From Paenibacillus sp. HB172176 (GTDB taxonomy: Bacteria > Bacillota > Bacilli > Paenibacillales > Paenibacillaceae): a stretch of 64,000 nt of DNA. How positions within the stretch are numbered: position 1 is the stretch's first letter; each line of letters begins with the position of its first letter. Made by a program: the position numbers and the translations under genes. The notes below the pieces were generated by a model that ran no database searches, was not told the origin of the DNA, and saw only the letters and a list, made by a program, of their open reading frames with translations. Positions 52,773-62,264 of this stretch are shown one piece after another. The DNA is taken from the NCBI RefSeq assembly GCF_011947265.1, contig NZ_JAATHD010000020.1:55662-119661 (forward strand), in the 5' to 3' direction.

Positions 52773-55700
52773 TTAATGGTTTGCCGCTTGCAATTTCTGC
52801 TTTTTCGCTTTTTTGCGATTCAAGAATTCATATACAATCGGCACAATGATAAGTGTCAGCAGCGTCGAACTGGTCAACCCCCCGATAACGGTCACTGCCA
52901 TGCCTTTGGAAATCAAGCCGCCGGATTCAAAGCCGAATGCCAGCGGAAGCAACGCGCCGACAGTGGCGATTGCCGTCATCAGGATCGGACGGAGTCTTGT
53001 GACGCCCGCTTCGAGAAGCGCTTCGCGTACAGACAAGCCATCGCGTTCCTTGTGAATAACGCGGTCGATAAGCACAATCGCGTTCGTTACGACAATACCG
53101 ATCAGCATCAAGGCGCCGATTAATGCCGTTGCGCTGATGGTTTCGTTGAAGATCAAGAGCCCTAGCATAGCTCCTATAACTGTGAACGGAAGAGAGAACA
53201 GAATCGTGAGCGGCGTAAGCGCGCCTCCGAATGTAATGACAAGCACGAGATAGACGATAGCCACGGCTGCCAGCATAGCCAGACCAAGCTGGGAGAAGGT
53301 TTCATTCATCTGCTCCGTTACGCCGCCCATATCGATATCCACATTGCTCGGCAGCTCCATCTCGTCAATCATCTTCTGCACATCGCTGGATACGGCTCCA
53401 ACGTTCGACGACTCCACATCGGCGCTCACCTCGGTGTAGACCCGATCATCCAGACGGGTAATCGTGTTCGGCGACTCTCCTTCTTCGATCGTTACTACAT
53501 CCTTCAGCGCAACCTCTGTTCCAAGCGGCGTCATCAGCTTGACATTCTCGAGATCCGATTTATCATTGTACGTTTTCGAATCAACGCTGACGTATACACT
53601 GACCGCTTTTCCGTCCTTCTCAATCGTTGTCAGAGCCGGCTGCTCGCGTACGGGACTAAGGGCCATGGCCACTTGTCCTGCCGTCAAGCCGTAATTGCTC
53701 AGCTTCTCGCGATCCGCGACGATGCGGAACTGCTGATACGTTTCCTTCAAGCTGGAGTCGATGTTCGACAAATCCTTATTCTCTGCAAGCTTCGCCGTCA
53801 GATCATCGACCACAGGCTTCAAGGACGCCATATCCGGACCGTAGACCTTGATGGAGAGGCCGGAATCGCCAAGACCTCCTCCGGCAAAATTCTGTTCCTT
53901 CCACTCGCCTTTGCCGCCCAGCTCTTGCAAGAGCGGAACAATTTTCTCCTTCTCATCGGAGAAATTCTTGAAATCCTTGGCATAGCTCAGGTTGAATATC
54001 GCCTGCTTGGAAGCGCCGGGACTGAACGGATTCGATCCGCCGACCGCATATTGCACGATATCCAGACCTTCTCGCGCCATTAGCTGCTCCTCGGCCTTCG
54101 CCGCCATATCCGTGACGTTCTCCAGCGTCTCGCCCGGAGCCGGATTATACGTGATCATCATCGTTTTCTCTTCATCGGCAGGCAGGAAGCTGAAGCCGAC
54201 AACCGGGGCGAGCAGCAGGCTGCCGATCAACAACAGAACCGCGCCACCGAAAGTAATGATTTTATGATTGAGCGTCCAATTCAGCACGCCTTTGTACCAA
54301 AGCGCGAGTCTGCCCGGCTTGTCTTCATGCACTTGATTCGCCTTCAAGCCATTGCGGAACAGCATATGCGCCATCATCGGCACGACAGTAACCGCGACCA
54401 CAAGCGATGCGCCAAGCGCGAATACGACTGTAAGAGCAAACGGCAGGAAGATCTGTCCGATCGCGCCTGTTACGAAGCCCAGCGGCAAGAATACAGCTAC
54501 GGTTACAATCGTCGAGGACATGATCGGGGTGAACATTTCCCGGGTTGCGGAGACGATCAATTCTCTTCCGGAGAGCTTCTCGTTCGCAAGCGACATTCTC
54601 CTGTACACATTCTCGATAACGACTATGGAATCGTCGATTACCCGACCTATCGCAACCGTTATCGCGCCCAGCGTCATAATATTAAGCGTAATATCCATCT
54701 GCTTCAGAAGCAGAATCGCGATCAGAATAGACAGCGGTATCGATACGACCGAAATAATCGTTGTCCGAATATTTCGCAGGAAGAGCAGAATAATGACAAT
54801 CGCGGCCAATGCTCCAATAACAGCTTTACTGATCATCGTATGAACCGAATCCTCGATAGGCTTGCCTTGATCGAGCGTAATCGTGAAGGCGAGATCCTTG
54901 TTGTCCGCTTCGAGCGACTTGATCTCATCCTTAACCGCATTCACGACATCAACTGTGTTCGCGTCGGCGGCTTTGACGATATTCATGCCAATCGCTTCTT
55001 TGCCGTTCGTATGGGAGATCGATTCCGCGGTGTCCTCGACCTTGAGCGTCGCCACATCGCTAAGCTTCACGCCCGGAATCAGAATCAGATTGTTCAGATC
55101 CTCTTCCGTCGCGATATTCCCGTCCACAAGAACCGATTTCTCCGTGTCGCCGAATTCGAAGATGCCGAGCGGAACGGATATCGCGGATGCCTTAATAATG
55201 GTTTGAACCGTATCCTCGGTCAGACCATTCTTTTGAAGCGCCTCGGCGTCGAAGGTCAGCTCGCCTTTTCTTACATTTTGTCCCGAGATTTGCACGTCGG
55301 CAACACCGTCAAGGCCTTGCATTTCTGGCAAAATGCTCTCGCTCACTTGCTTCGTAAGATCCGTCAGATCCTGCGAGTCGCTGGACAAGCTGAGAGAAAT
55401 GACAGGAAAAGCGTTCAGTGAGATGCGGGACACATCGGGCGCGTTCACGCCGTCAGGCAAGCTGATATCCGCAAGAATGCTCTTGATCTCAGCCTCCGCC
55501 TTATCCATATCCGTCTCGAACGTGTATTGAATGACAATCGATGAAGCATTCTCGTAGGAGGTGGAGGATACCGTATCCACACCTTCGAGATTGCGCGTGC
55601 GCTGCTCTATCGGCTTGGTCACCTTCTCCATAACTTCCTCGGGCGCGGCGCCGGGATAGACGGTCGTCACGCTGACGATCGGAATCGTAATATCCGGCAA

Positions 55701-55811
55701 CGTCTCCATCTTCATGTTCGTTCCCGCAGTCAAGCCGGCGACAAGAACAATGAGCGTCATAATCCATAACGCGAATTTGTTGTTAATCGAGAATTTAATG
55801 ATACTCTTCAT
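52773..55811 (-). CDS. RND-family efflux permease (SwrC/AcrB-like)
   Basis: 1012 residues from the ATG at 55811, placed after GAGGAG; an upstream extension has no such site. Two copies of the RND unit are visible: TM1 (about 10-30), a large extracytoplasmic loop, six TM segments around GRVIDDSIVVIENV (the proton-relay TM4 with Asp-Asp), the second loop, and a late second bundle. It expels amphiphilic compounds such as drugs or surfactants; in B. subtilis SwrC exports surfactin. No adaptor or outer-membrane partner is present, as usual in monoderm hosts. It is preceded by its own kinase/regulator pair. Confidence 0.94.
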   Translation of the reverse strand: MKSIIKFSINNKFALWIMTLIVLVAGLTAGTNMKMETLPDITIPIVSVTTVYPGAAPEEVMEKVTKPIEQRTRNLEGVDTVSSTSYENASSIVIQYTFETDMDKAEAEIKSILADISLPDGVNAPDVSRISLNAFPVISLSLSSDSQDLTDLTKQVSESILPEMQGLDGVADVQISGQNVRKGELTFDAEALQKNGLTEDTVQTIIKASAISVPLGIFEFGDTEKSVLVDGNIATEEDLNNLILIPGVKLSDVATLKVEDTAESISHTNGKEAIGMNIVKAADANTVDVVNAVKDEIKSLEADNKDLAFTITLDQGKPIEDSVHTMISKAVIGALAAIVIILLFLRNIRTTIISVVSIPLSILIAILLLKQMDITLNIMTLGAITVAIGRVIDDSIVVIENVYRRMSLANEKLSGRELIVSATREMFTPIMSSTIVTVAVFLPLGFVTGAIGQIFLPFALTVVFALGASLVVAVTVVPMMAHMLFRNGLKANQVHEDKPGRLALWYKGVLNWTLNHKIITFGGAVLLLIGSLLLAPVVGFSFLPADEEKTMMITYNPAPGETLENVTDMAAKAEEQLMAREGLDIVQYAVGGSNPFSPGASKQAIFNLSYAKDFKNFSDEKEKIVPLLQELGGKGEWKEQNFAGGGLGDSGLSIKVYGPDMASLKPVVDDLTAKLAENKDLSNIDSSLKETYQQFRIVADREKLSNYGLTAGQVAMALSPVREQPALTTIEKDGKAVSVYVSVDSKTYNDKSDLENVKLMTPLGTEVALKDVVTIEEGESPNTITRLDDRVYTEVSADVESSNVGAVSSDVQKMIDEMELPSNVDIDMGGVTEQMNETFSQLGLAMLAAVAIVYLVLVITFGGALTPLTILFSLPFTVIGAMLGLLIFNETISATALIGALMLIGIVVTNAIVLIDRVIHKERDGLSVREALLEAGVTRLRPILMTAIATVGALLPLAFGFESGGLISKGMAVTVIGGLTSSTLLTLIIVPIVYEFLNRKKAKKQKLQAANH

Positions 55812-55827
55812 GCTTCCACTCCTCTTT

Positions 55828-56517
55828 TTATATCTTGAATCGATACCCGACTCCCCAGATGGTCTCAATATATTGCGGATTGGACGGGTCGTGTTCAATC
55901 TTCTCGCGCAGCCTCCGAATGTGAACCGTCACCGTAGCTGCGTCTCCATTGGAATCAAGTCCCCATACCCGCTCGAACAGCGCTTCTTTCTCGAACACGC
56001 GGTTGGGATGCGAGGCGAGCAGCACAAGCAGTTCATACTCCTTGGAGGTGAGCATAATTTCTTTATCGTGAATCAAAATTCGTCTGGCTGTCTTGTCGAT
56101 GAAAAGTCCGCGAATTTGAATATGCTCCCCCTGCTCCAGCTTGTCCGCGGTTAAGCGTTCATAGCGGCTCAGATGGGCCTTCACTCTTGCCACCAGCTCG
56201 CTCGGACTGAACGGCTTCGTCATATAATCATCCGCGCCGAGGCCAAGCCCTCTGATCTTGTCGATATCCTCTTTCTTCGATGTTACCAGCAGAATCGGAA
56301 TATTATTCACCGCTCTGATTCGCCTGCAAATCTCAAAGCCGTCAAGCTTCGGCAGCATCACATCCAGAATAATGAGATGAAATTCGCCGCTGAGCGCCCT
56401 CTCGAGCCCCACATCTCCTCTTCCTTCAATCTCAACGCCATACCCGTGGCTTTCGAGGTAATCTCGCTGCAGTTCGGCTATCGATCTCTCGTCTTCAATA
56501 ATCAATAGATTCTTCAT
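55828..56517 (-). CDS. OmpR-family response regulator of the RND operon
   Basis: 229 residues. Receiver: Glu8/Asp9, phospho-acceptor Asp52 in LILDVMLPKLDG and Lys101 in MTKPF. Winged-helix output (about 130-229) with LTSKEYELLVLLASHPN, VTVHIRRLREKIE and TIWGVGYRF. Its start overlaps the end of the kinase gene by 23 nt and its stop is 16 nt before the exporter start, so it probably controls the exporter directly. Confidence 0.94.
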   Translation of the reverse strand: MKNLLIIEDERSIAELQRDYLESHGYGVEIEGRGDVGLERALSGEFHLIILDVMLPKLDGFEICRRIRAVNNIPILLVTSKKEDIDKIRGLGLGADDYMTKPFSPSELVARVKAHLSRYERLTADKLEQGEHIQIRGLFIDKTARRILIHDKEIMLTSKEYELLVLLASHPNRVFEKEALFERVWGLDSNGDAATVTVHIRRLREKIEHDPSNPQYIETIWGVGYRFKI

Positions 56518-58012
56518 GTTCGTTCACCGCCTTGACATCGGTCGATTTGGGGAGCCTAAGCGTAAAGCAGGCTCCGCCTTGCGACCTGTTCTCCGCATAT
56601 ACTTCGCCGCCATGTCCCTCCACGATTTGTTTCACGATGGCAAGTCCGAGGCCGCTGCCGCCCGTTTCCGAATTGCGGGATTGCTCCGCACGGTAGAAGC
56701 GGTCGAAGATGAAGGGAAGATCGCCCTCGTCGATTCCCGGTCCTGTGTCTGCTATACGGATGACCGCATGCCGAGGTTGCTCCGTAAGCGTGACCGTTAT
56801 TGAACGCTTCCCGTAAGCGCCTGGATCATTGCTCATGTATTTCACGGAATTGCTCAAAATATTCATGAATACCCGATTCAGCTTCTCGGGATCTGCCGCG
56901 ATCCACAGCTCCCCTTCGCTTTCCTTGATATAGGTCAATTGCACATGCTCCTTGTCCAGCTCAAACCGTTGCTCCTCCATGACATGCTCGGTATAGCGGC
57001 ATAGATCAATTACTTTGAAATCATAGGCAATTTTCTGCAGATCCAGCTTCGAGAACAAAAACAATTCATCAATTAACTGGTCCATATCCGCCGCTTTCCG
57101 GTAAATCGTCCGCATGTATCTCTCCTTCTTCTCTTCCGTATTGGCGATGCCGTCCAGAATACCCTCGACATAACCGCGAATGGCCGAAATCGGCGTCTTC
57201 AAATCATGGGAAATATGAGAGAGAAGCAGCTTGCGGTTCTCCTCGTAGAGAAGACTCTGGTCGATAGAATGCTTCAGCCTCATTCTCATCTCCTCGAAGG
57301 CGGAGCTGAGCTGATCGAGCTCGCTCATCTTCTTGCCGCCGAATCTGCGCTTCCTGCGTTTCCGAGGCGGCTCATAGGTCAAATCGCCATCCTTGATACG
57401 CAGCGCCGCCGTTCTTAGCTGATGAATGGGCCGAATGATGCTCCGAGACATCAGATAGGTTAAGATCAGGCTCGTCAAGCAAATAATAATCGCCAGAATG
57501 AGCATCGACAGAGGATGCCAGAAAATTGGAACCGGATTGGACCGATGAAGCAGAATGACCTCCCCTTTGCTGCCATCCCCATACGTGAACGCGATGGTAT
57601 GCGTCGTGTAGCGATACCGCTTGAAGGCGTAGCTTTCCTTCGGGTTTGCGGCCACCTCCTCCCAATTCTCTTCCTGCGACTGCTCGCGGAGGAATGGAGA
57701 CACATTCGTCAGTTGATCGTTCTTCGTAATAAGAACTCCCGCCCACTGCTCGCGCAGCCTCTCTTGCAGGTTTTCGACGAATGCGGGATTCTGAAGTTGC
57801 TCCGTATCCTCCCGCAGTACGTAGGACAGCTCCCCGTAGATTAACGCCTGATTGAAATTCTCGTTCTTCTGCGCAGAAGTAAGCTCTCGCAAATCCTGTC
57901 TGTCTCCGGTCAAGAGGACGAATATAATGATGAGCATCAGCAGCACGACCGGCACGAATGCCATGGCCAGATAAGACATGTACAGTCTTACTCTTATGGA
58001 CAACAGCCTCAC
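56495..58012 (-). CDS. sensor histidine kinase of the RND operon
   Basis: 505 residues. First membrane segment about 9-34, extracytoplasmic sensor (35-165), second membrane segment about 168-190, HAMP (to about 240), H-box SHISHDLKTPISAI, and HATPase_c with NSVKYMS, DTGPGIDEGDLPFIFDRFYRAEQS and GGSGLGLAI. It phosphorylates the regulator whose ATG lies within its last 23 nt. The signal is likely an envelope-active compound expelled by the exporter (inference). Confidence 0.93.
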   Translation of the reverse strand: MRLLSIRVRLYMSYLAMAFVPVVLLMLIIIFVLLTGDRQDLRELTSAQKNENFNQALIYGELSYVLREDTEQLQNPAFVENLQERLREQWAGVLITKNDQLTNVSPFLREQSQEENWEEVAANPKESYAFKRYRYTTHTIAFTYGDGSKGEVILLHRSNPVPIFWHPLSMLILAIIICLTSLILTYLMSRSIIRPIHQLRTAALRIKDGDLTYEPPRKRRKRRFGGKKMSELDQLSSAFEEMRMRLKHSIDQSLLYEENRKLLLSHISHDLKTPISAIRGYVEGILDGIANTEEKKERYMRTIYRKAADMDQLIDELFLFSKLDLQKIAYDFKVIDLCRYTEHVMEEQRFELDKEHVQLTYIKESEGELWIAADPEKLNRVFMNILSNSVKYMSNDPGAYGKRSITVTLTEQPRHAVIRIADTGPGIDEGDLPFIFDRFYRAEQSRNSETGGSGLGLAIVKQIVEGHGGEVYAENRSQGGACFTLRLPKSTDVKAVNEHEESIDY

Positions 58013-58202
58013 GTCCTGTTCTTCGATCTTTTCGCGGTACTCATGTCTTATTCCTAATGTTTATCTTATCGTCCATTTCTAAACGATGTTGAACCTAATT
58101 CTTACAAAATTATTACGAATGCCAATCGAAATTTGAAAATATCGTGACATCCTCCTTGCTCATCAGCTAAAGTGGAGAAGGAAAGGGGCTTGATGCAACG
58201 CT

Positions 58203-59408
58203 ATGGAACGACGTTTGTTTACTATCGTCACGCTGCTCTATTGGACTTCCATGTACATCTATGTGCCTACGCTGTCTCCGTACTTAAGCGATCTTGGATA
58301 TTCCCTGCCGTTCATTGGCATTGTGCTCGGCAGTTATGGCCTCGTGCAGATGCTTGTGCGTTTCCCGCTTGGCGTTCTGTCGGATCGCCTCGGCAAGCGC
58401 AAACCGTTCATTCTGCTCGGTTTTGTAAGCGCCGGCGGCAGCTGCATGCTGTTCTTGCTTCCGGATCTGTGGATCTGGCCGCTTGCGGGCAGACTGCTGG
58501 CCGGCGTATGCGCCTCGACCTGGGTTGCGTTCACCGTTATGTACGCCGCCTTCTTCGCTCATGGCGAAGCCGGCAAAGCGATGGGCAACATTAGTGTCAT
58601 GACCGTTTCCGGACAGATGGCGGGCATGCTCCTCAGCGGCTGGCTGACGGATGATTTCAGCCCGAAGGCTCCCTTTGTCGTTGGAATCGCCGCAGCTGTA
58701 ATCGGGCTCGCGCTTTCCCTCTTCCTGCGCGAGAGCCATACTTCGCTGGATGAGGGGAAACGCATGTCGCTGGATAGAGTTGGCAAGGTTGTCCGCAACT
58801 CCACTCTGCTGCGCGTATCGATGCTCAGCATTCTCGCGCATGGCGTACTATTCATTACAATGTTCGGCTTCACCCCGCTCAAAGGCGCGGAGTTAGGCGC
58901 AAGCGGAATAGAGCTGACGCTGCTGGTATTCGCATTTATGCTGCCGCACGCGACAGCCTCCTTTCTCACTGGCAGCCGATTCGCGCCTGTTTTCGGCCCA
59001 TGGAAGGTCATAGCGGCCGGTTTTATTCTAAGCGGCATCTGCACGGGCTCTATGCTCTTCATAGACCGGCTTCCGCTGCTCTATCTCTCTCAGGCGTTCA
59101 ACGGCTTTGCGCAAGGCCTGCACTTGCCGCTCCTGCTTGGGTTGGCCATAAGGGATGTGCAAGAGCGAGGACGGGCAACCGCCATGGGTTTGTATCAAGC
59201 GATTTATGCAATAGGCATGTTCTCCGGCCCCTTCCTCGCAGGCTGGCTGAATGAGGAATGGGGGCTTGGCAGCGGATTTGTGTTCGGAGCGCTGTTAACG
59301 CTTATCGCGACTTCGCTCGTTTGGCGTTGGTCGATTGCTGACAAGAGGAAGAGCGATGGGAGGATGGATCACAACGGAAATGCTGGCTTGAGGAAAAGTG
59401 AAGGGTAG
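58203..59408 (+). CDS. MFS transporter
   Basis: 401 residues with about 12 membrane segments. The motif A loop between TM2 and TM3 reads GVLSDRLGKRKPF. The start is the ATG at 58203; a stop lies four codons upstream, and AGGAAAGGGG is 15 nt away, which is long. Substrate not identifiable; a small-molecule exporter of the drug:H+ antiporter-1 type is likely. It diverges from the kinase gene at 58012 and converges with amj 16 nt away, with no terminator visible between them. Confidence 0.88.
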   Translation: MERRLFTIVTLLYWTSMYIYVPTLSPYLSDLGYSLPFIGIVLGSYGLVQMLVRFPLGVLSDRLGKRKPFILLGFVSAGGSCMLFLLPDLWIWPLAGRLLAGVCASTWVAFTVMYAAFFAHGEAGKAMGNISVMTVSGQMAGMLLSGWLTDDFSPKAPFVVGIAAAVIGLALSLFLRESHTSLDEGKRMSLDRVGKVVRNSTLLRVSMLSILAHGVLFITMFGFTPLKGAELGASGIELTLLVFAFMLPHATASFLTGSRFAPVFGPWKVIAAGFILSGICTGSMLFIDRLPLLYLSQAFNGFAQGLHLPLLLGLAIRDVQERGRATAMGLYQAIYAIGMFSGPFLAGWLNEEWGLGSGFVFGALLTLIATSLVWRWSIADKRKSDGRMDHNGNAGLRKSEG

Positions 59409-59424
59409 ACGGACACGAATAAAC

Positions 59425-60222
59425 CTAGAAAATAGAAATGATCAGGAGAATGAAATGCGAGGCGGGAACAAGCAGCGCCTGAGCCAGTATCGTGCCGAGC
59501 AATCGCGAGAGCATAAGCAGGCCGAATGTTTTCTGAAGTGCGCCGAGCTTCCTCTCGCCTTTCATCACTCTATCGGTGAGCAATCCTATCTGCGGATCGA
59601 TAAGCAGCGCGAACAGAATGGTTGCCATGCCGTTAATCAATCCCGAGGATTGCGAGGCTGTAGTTGACCATTCCGTCGTCAGGGACGCCGCGAGCAGCGC
59701 TGCCAGCACGCCGATTGTGTAGAGTGCGGTAACTGTCGTATTGAGCAGAATGAGCCGCTTCGGAATGCCTCCGACACGCAGCCGGGACAGCATGGCAAGG
59801 CGTGGAATGCGCAAATGGAGCCGAGCGTTGCGGATTCGCTTCACGGATGCGAAGGAACGAAGCATACTCGGGATGGAGCCCGACGCTTCGAGATTGGCGA
59901 TTACACGCGTTGCCGCCCTCGAAGCGCTTGGAAGCAGCAGAATCGCTGCTAAGGTTCCGAGCGAGGCGGCGCCGATAATGATGCGGAAAGGATCAACGAG
60001 CTCGAAGCTTGCGTGAAGCTTCGCGTAATCGATAATATTGCCGGTGAGCGGAGCCTGAGCCATATTGGCCGTGCGCGAGACCAGCAGTATTATTCCCGTC
60101 AAGGACAGGGATACAGCCAGCTTCCCCATTCTTACGCCTGCCAATCGCAGCGAATAGGTCAAGGTCTCTGACAGATGAATGATAAACGTGAACAATGCGG
60201 CAAGCATCATTTGCATGTGCAA
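59425..60222 (-). CDS. amj: lipid II flippase Amj
   Basis: 265 residues. The TTG at 60222 is 8 nt after GGAGGG; an ATG two codons later is also possible. Landmarks at the N-terminus: FIIHLSETLTYSLRLAGVRMGKLAVSLSL and VSRTANMAQAPLTG, then several membrane segments and a late GLLTDRVMKGER, as in B. subtilis Amj (YdaH). Amj is an alternative to MurJ and moves lipid II across the membrane for cell wall synthesis. It is convergent with the MFS gene. Confidence 0.9.
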   Translation of the reverse strand: MHMQMMLAALFTFIIHLSETLTYSLRLAGVRMGKLAVSLSLTGIILLVSRTANMAQAPLTGNIIDYAKLHASFELVDPFRIIIGAASLGTLAAILLLPSASRAATRVIANLEASGSIPSMLRSFASVKRIRNARLHLRIPRLAMLSRLRVGGIPKRLILLNTTVTALYTIGVLAALLAASLTTEWSTTASQSSGLINGMATILFALLIDPQIGLLTDRVMKGERKLGALQKTFGLLMLSRLLGTILAQALLVPASHFILLIISIF

Positions 60223-60404
60223 CGCAGGTTCCCTCCTCTAAGCGAATATGAATAATCATATCGAACCTTGCCGCTTTGAAAAAGAGAAAGAAACTCGTTG
60301 AACGTTTCACATTTTGGCTAAAATCCTTGCGAAATTCGTGTTCCGAGAAGTGAACGGCTCACCCTCCGGAAGAGACGGATGGCCTAACCCGCGTTGAAAC
60401 CCCA

Positions 60405-62264
60405 CTAAACCAGCTGAAGCAAAAATAAGCTTAAAAGAATGGCAGAGCCCAGAAGAACGGCGTCCTGCTTTGCCGGCTTAAGGCGAAAGCCGTAGGATGC
60501 GGGTTGTCCGCTCTCGCCGAACCCTCTAGCTTCGAGCGCCTCCGCCATGCCTTCTCCGAGTCTGAGCACAGCCCGCAGAAAGGGCAAGAGAATGACCGGC
60601 AGCTGCCTTAGCGGCAGCGCGCCCAAACTTCCTGTCGCTTTTCCTCGCGCATGCGCCAATTTCGCGAACCTCCCCCACTCTCCCATAATTAACGGAATAA
60701 ATCGAAAAACGAGCATCACCAGCAAGCCGAACACATGAACGGGCACGCGAAGCTTCGCAAGCCAACCCAAGCTTTGTTCGATAGCCCGCTGCAGACGAAA
60801 CGGCGCAATAAGCTCCATGAGCGGCATGCCGAGTCCGAATATGCAGAGCAGGGCCAGCATCCTCACCGCCACAGGCTCGGCCGATTCCCAGTGAAACTGC
60901 AGCGGACGAAGCGATATGCCGCCGAAAACAATTAGAATGATCGTCATAACGGCGAAAGCCCGAATCAGTCGCAGCTTCCCTCTGTACAGTGGGTAGAAAG
61001 GAGCCGCAGCCAGCAAGGAAATCATGACTCCCATAACAGTCTGAGCTATAGTGCTTAAGGTCAGCAAGCTTGCGGTCAGGAGCAGATATGAAGCGATTAC
61101 CGCGCGCGGATCGAACCAATCGGATCGCAGACGCTTGCGTCTTGTCGGCGATGGTTGCAAGTGCTGAGATGAAGCTGCCTCGGAGATGACAGATTGCTCA
61201 GATACGATCGATCCTTGATCTTGCATTAACGATAAGACAGCAGTCTGCGGCGCTTGATCCTGCCAATCGGTCGCGGGCGAGGATTGCTCTGCGGGCGGCT
61301 CGCAGCGCTGGGGAACCTGCCGCAGCAGCGCGGGAGCGAGCGCCGCGGCCAGCTCGCGCGGCGAGAGCGCCGGCGCAGCGCCGCAGCTCCCGGCGAGCGC
61401 CTCCGGCGGCAGCGCCGCCTGCCCGCGCAGCAGCGCCAGCGCGCGATGCGCCTGAGGCGCGGCAGCGCCGAGCGATAGCGCCGCCTCTGCGGGTGCCGCT
61501 TCGCGGACGGCGCCGTCTGCAACCACGACGACGGCGTCCGCGAGCGGCAGCAGCGCGTCGAGGTCGTGCGTGGCTACGACCGCTCCGCGCCCGGCCGCTC
61601 TGTGCGCGGCGAGCACCGCGCGCAAACGCTCGATCCCCTCGGCGTCCAGTCCCGCCGTCGGCTCGTCAAGCAGCAGCCAGTCCGGCTCGCACGCGAGCAG
61701 ACAGGCCAGCGCCAGCCTGCGCTGCTGACCGCCGCTCAGCGTCCATGGATCCCGCTCCAGCAAATCCGGCTGCAGCCCGACCTCCCGCAGCGCCGACATC
61801 ATGCGCCGCTCTGCCTCCGCGTCCGGCAGCTTGTACGGCCGCAGCGAATAGCGCAGCTCATCCCTTACCGTATTCGCGAACCATTGCGACTCCGAATGCT
61901 GCATCGCGATGCCTGTCTTCAGCAGAACGCAGCGATTCAGCTTCCGTTTTGAAGAGCTCTTGGATGTACTCGCGAGCTCGGATGCACCTTGCTTGCCGGA
62001 GTCGCCGCTTTTCTTCCCTGCTGTCATTTGCCTTCGGGATTTGCTCAGCCACAGCGGCTCATGTCCAAGGAGAATCTCTCCTCCATCCAGCTCTCTTAAC
62101 CCCGCGAGCGTCTCCAGCAGCGTTGACTTGCCCGCTCCATTATGACCGATGACCAAGATAATGCTCCCTGCTTGCAACGAAACGGTTACGCCGCTGAGCA
62201 GCAGCATGCCCTGTTCGTCATTGCCGCGAACCGCGACATCGCGCAGCTCCCAATTATCCGCCAT
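60405..62264 (-). CDS. ECF transporter EcfA ATPase fused to EcfT membrane subunit
   Basis: 619 residues that join two usual ECF subunits. Residues 1-265 are an ABC ATPase: Walker A GHNGAGKST (40-48), signature LSGGQ (176-180), Walker B LLLDEPTAGLD (Glu201) and His233 in ATHDL, with a 35-residue Ser/Lys-rich insert (about 75-110). A Pro/Ala/Gln-rich linker (about 265-385) leads to an EcfT domain with TM helices and the two A-x-A/E-R-G coupling motifs AHARGK and LEARGFG. The start overlaps the ecfA1-like gene by 11 nt. With BioY and the other ATPase it should import biotin. G+C is very high at 61260-61720. Confidence 0.9.
   Translation of the reverse strand: MADNWELRDVAVRGNDEQGMLLLSGVTVSLQAGSIILVIGHNGAGKSTLLETLAGLRELDGGEILLGHEPLWLSKSRRQMTAGKKSGDSGKQGASELASTSKSSSKRKLNRCVLLKTGIAMQHSESQWFANTVRDELRYSLRPYKLPDAEAERRMMSALREVGLQPDLLERDPWTLSGGQQRRLALACLLACEPDWLLLDEPTAGLDAEGIERLRAVLAAHRAAGRGAVVATHDLDALLPLADAVVVVADGAVREAAPAEAALSLGAAAPQAHRALALLRGQAALPPEALAGSCGAAPALSPRELAAALAPALLRQVPQRCEPPAEQSSPATDWQDQAPQTAVLSLMQDQGSIVSEQSVISEAASSQHLQPSPTRRKRLRSDWFDPRAVIASYLLLTASLLTLSTIAQTVMGVMISLLAAAPFYPLYRGKLRLIRAFAVMTIILIVFGGISLRPLQFHWESAEPVAVRMLALLCIFGLGMPLMELIAPFRLQRAIEQSLGWLAKLRVPVHVFGLLVMLVFRFIPLIMGEWGRFAKLAHARGKATGSLGALPLRQLPVILLPFLRAVLRLGEGMAEALEARGFGESGQPASYGFRLKPAKQDAVLLGSAILLSLFLLQLV

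Noticed and set aside
54264..55421. 385-codon plus-strand open frame
   Set aside because: Antisense to the RND exporter, with biased Arg/Asn/His composition.
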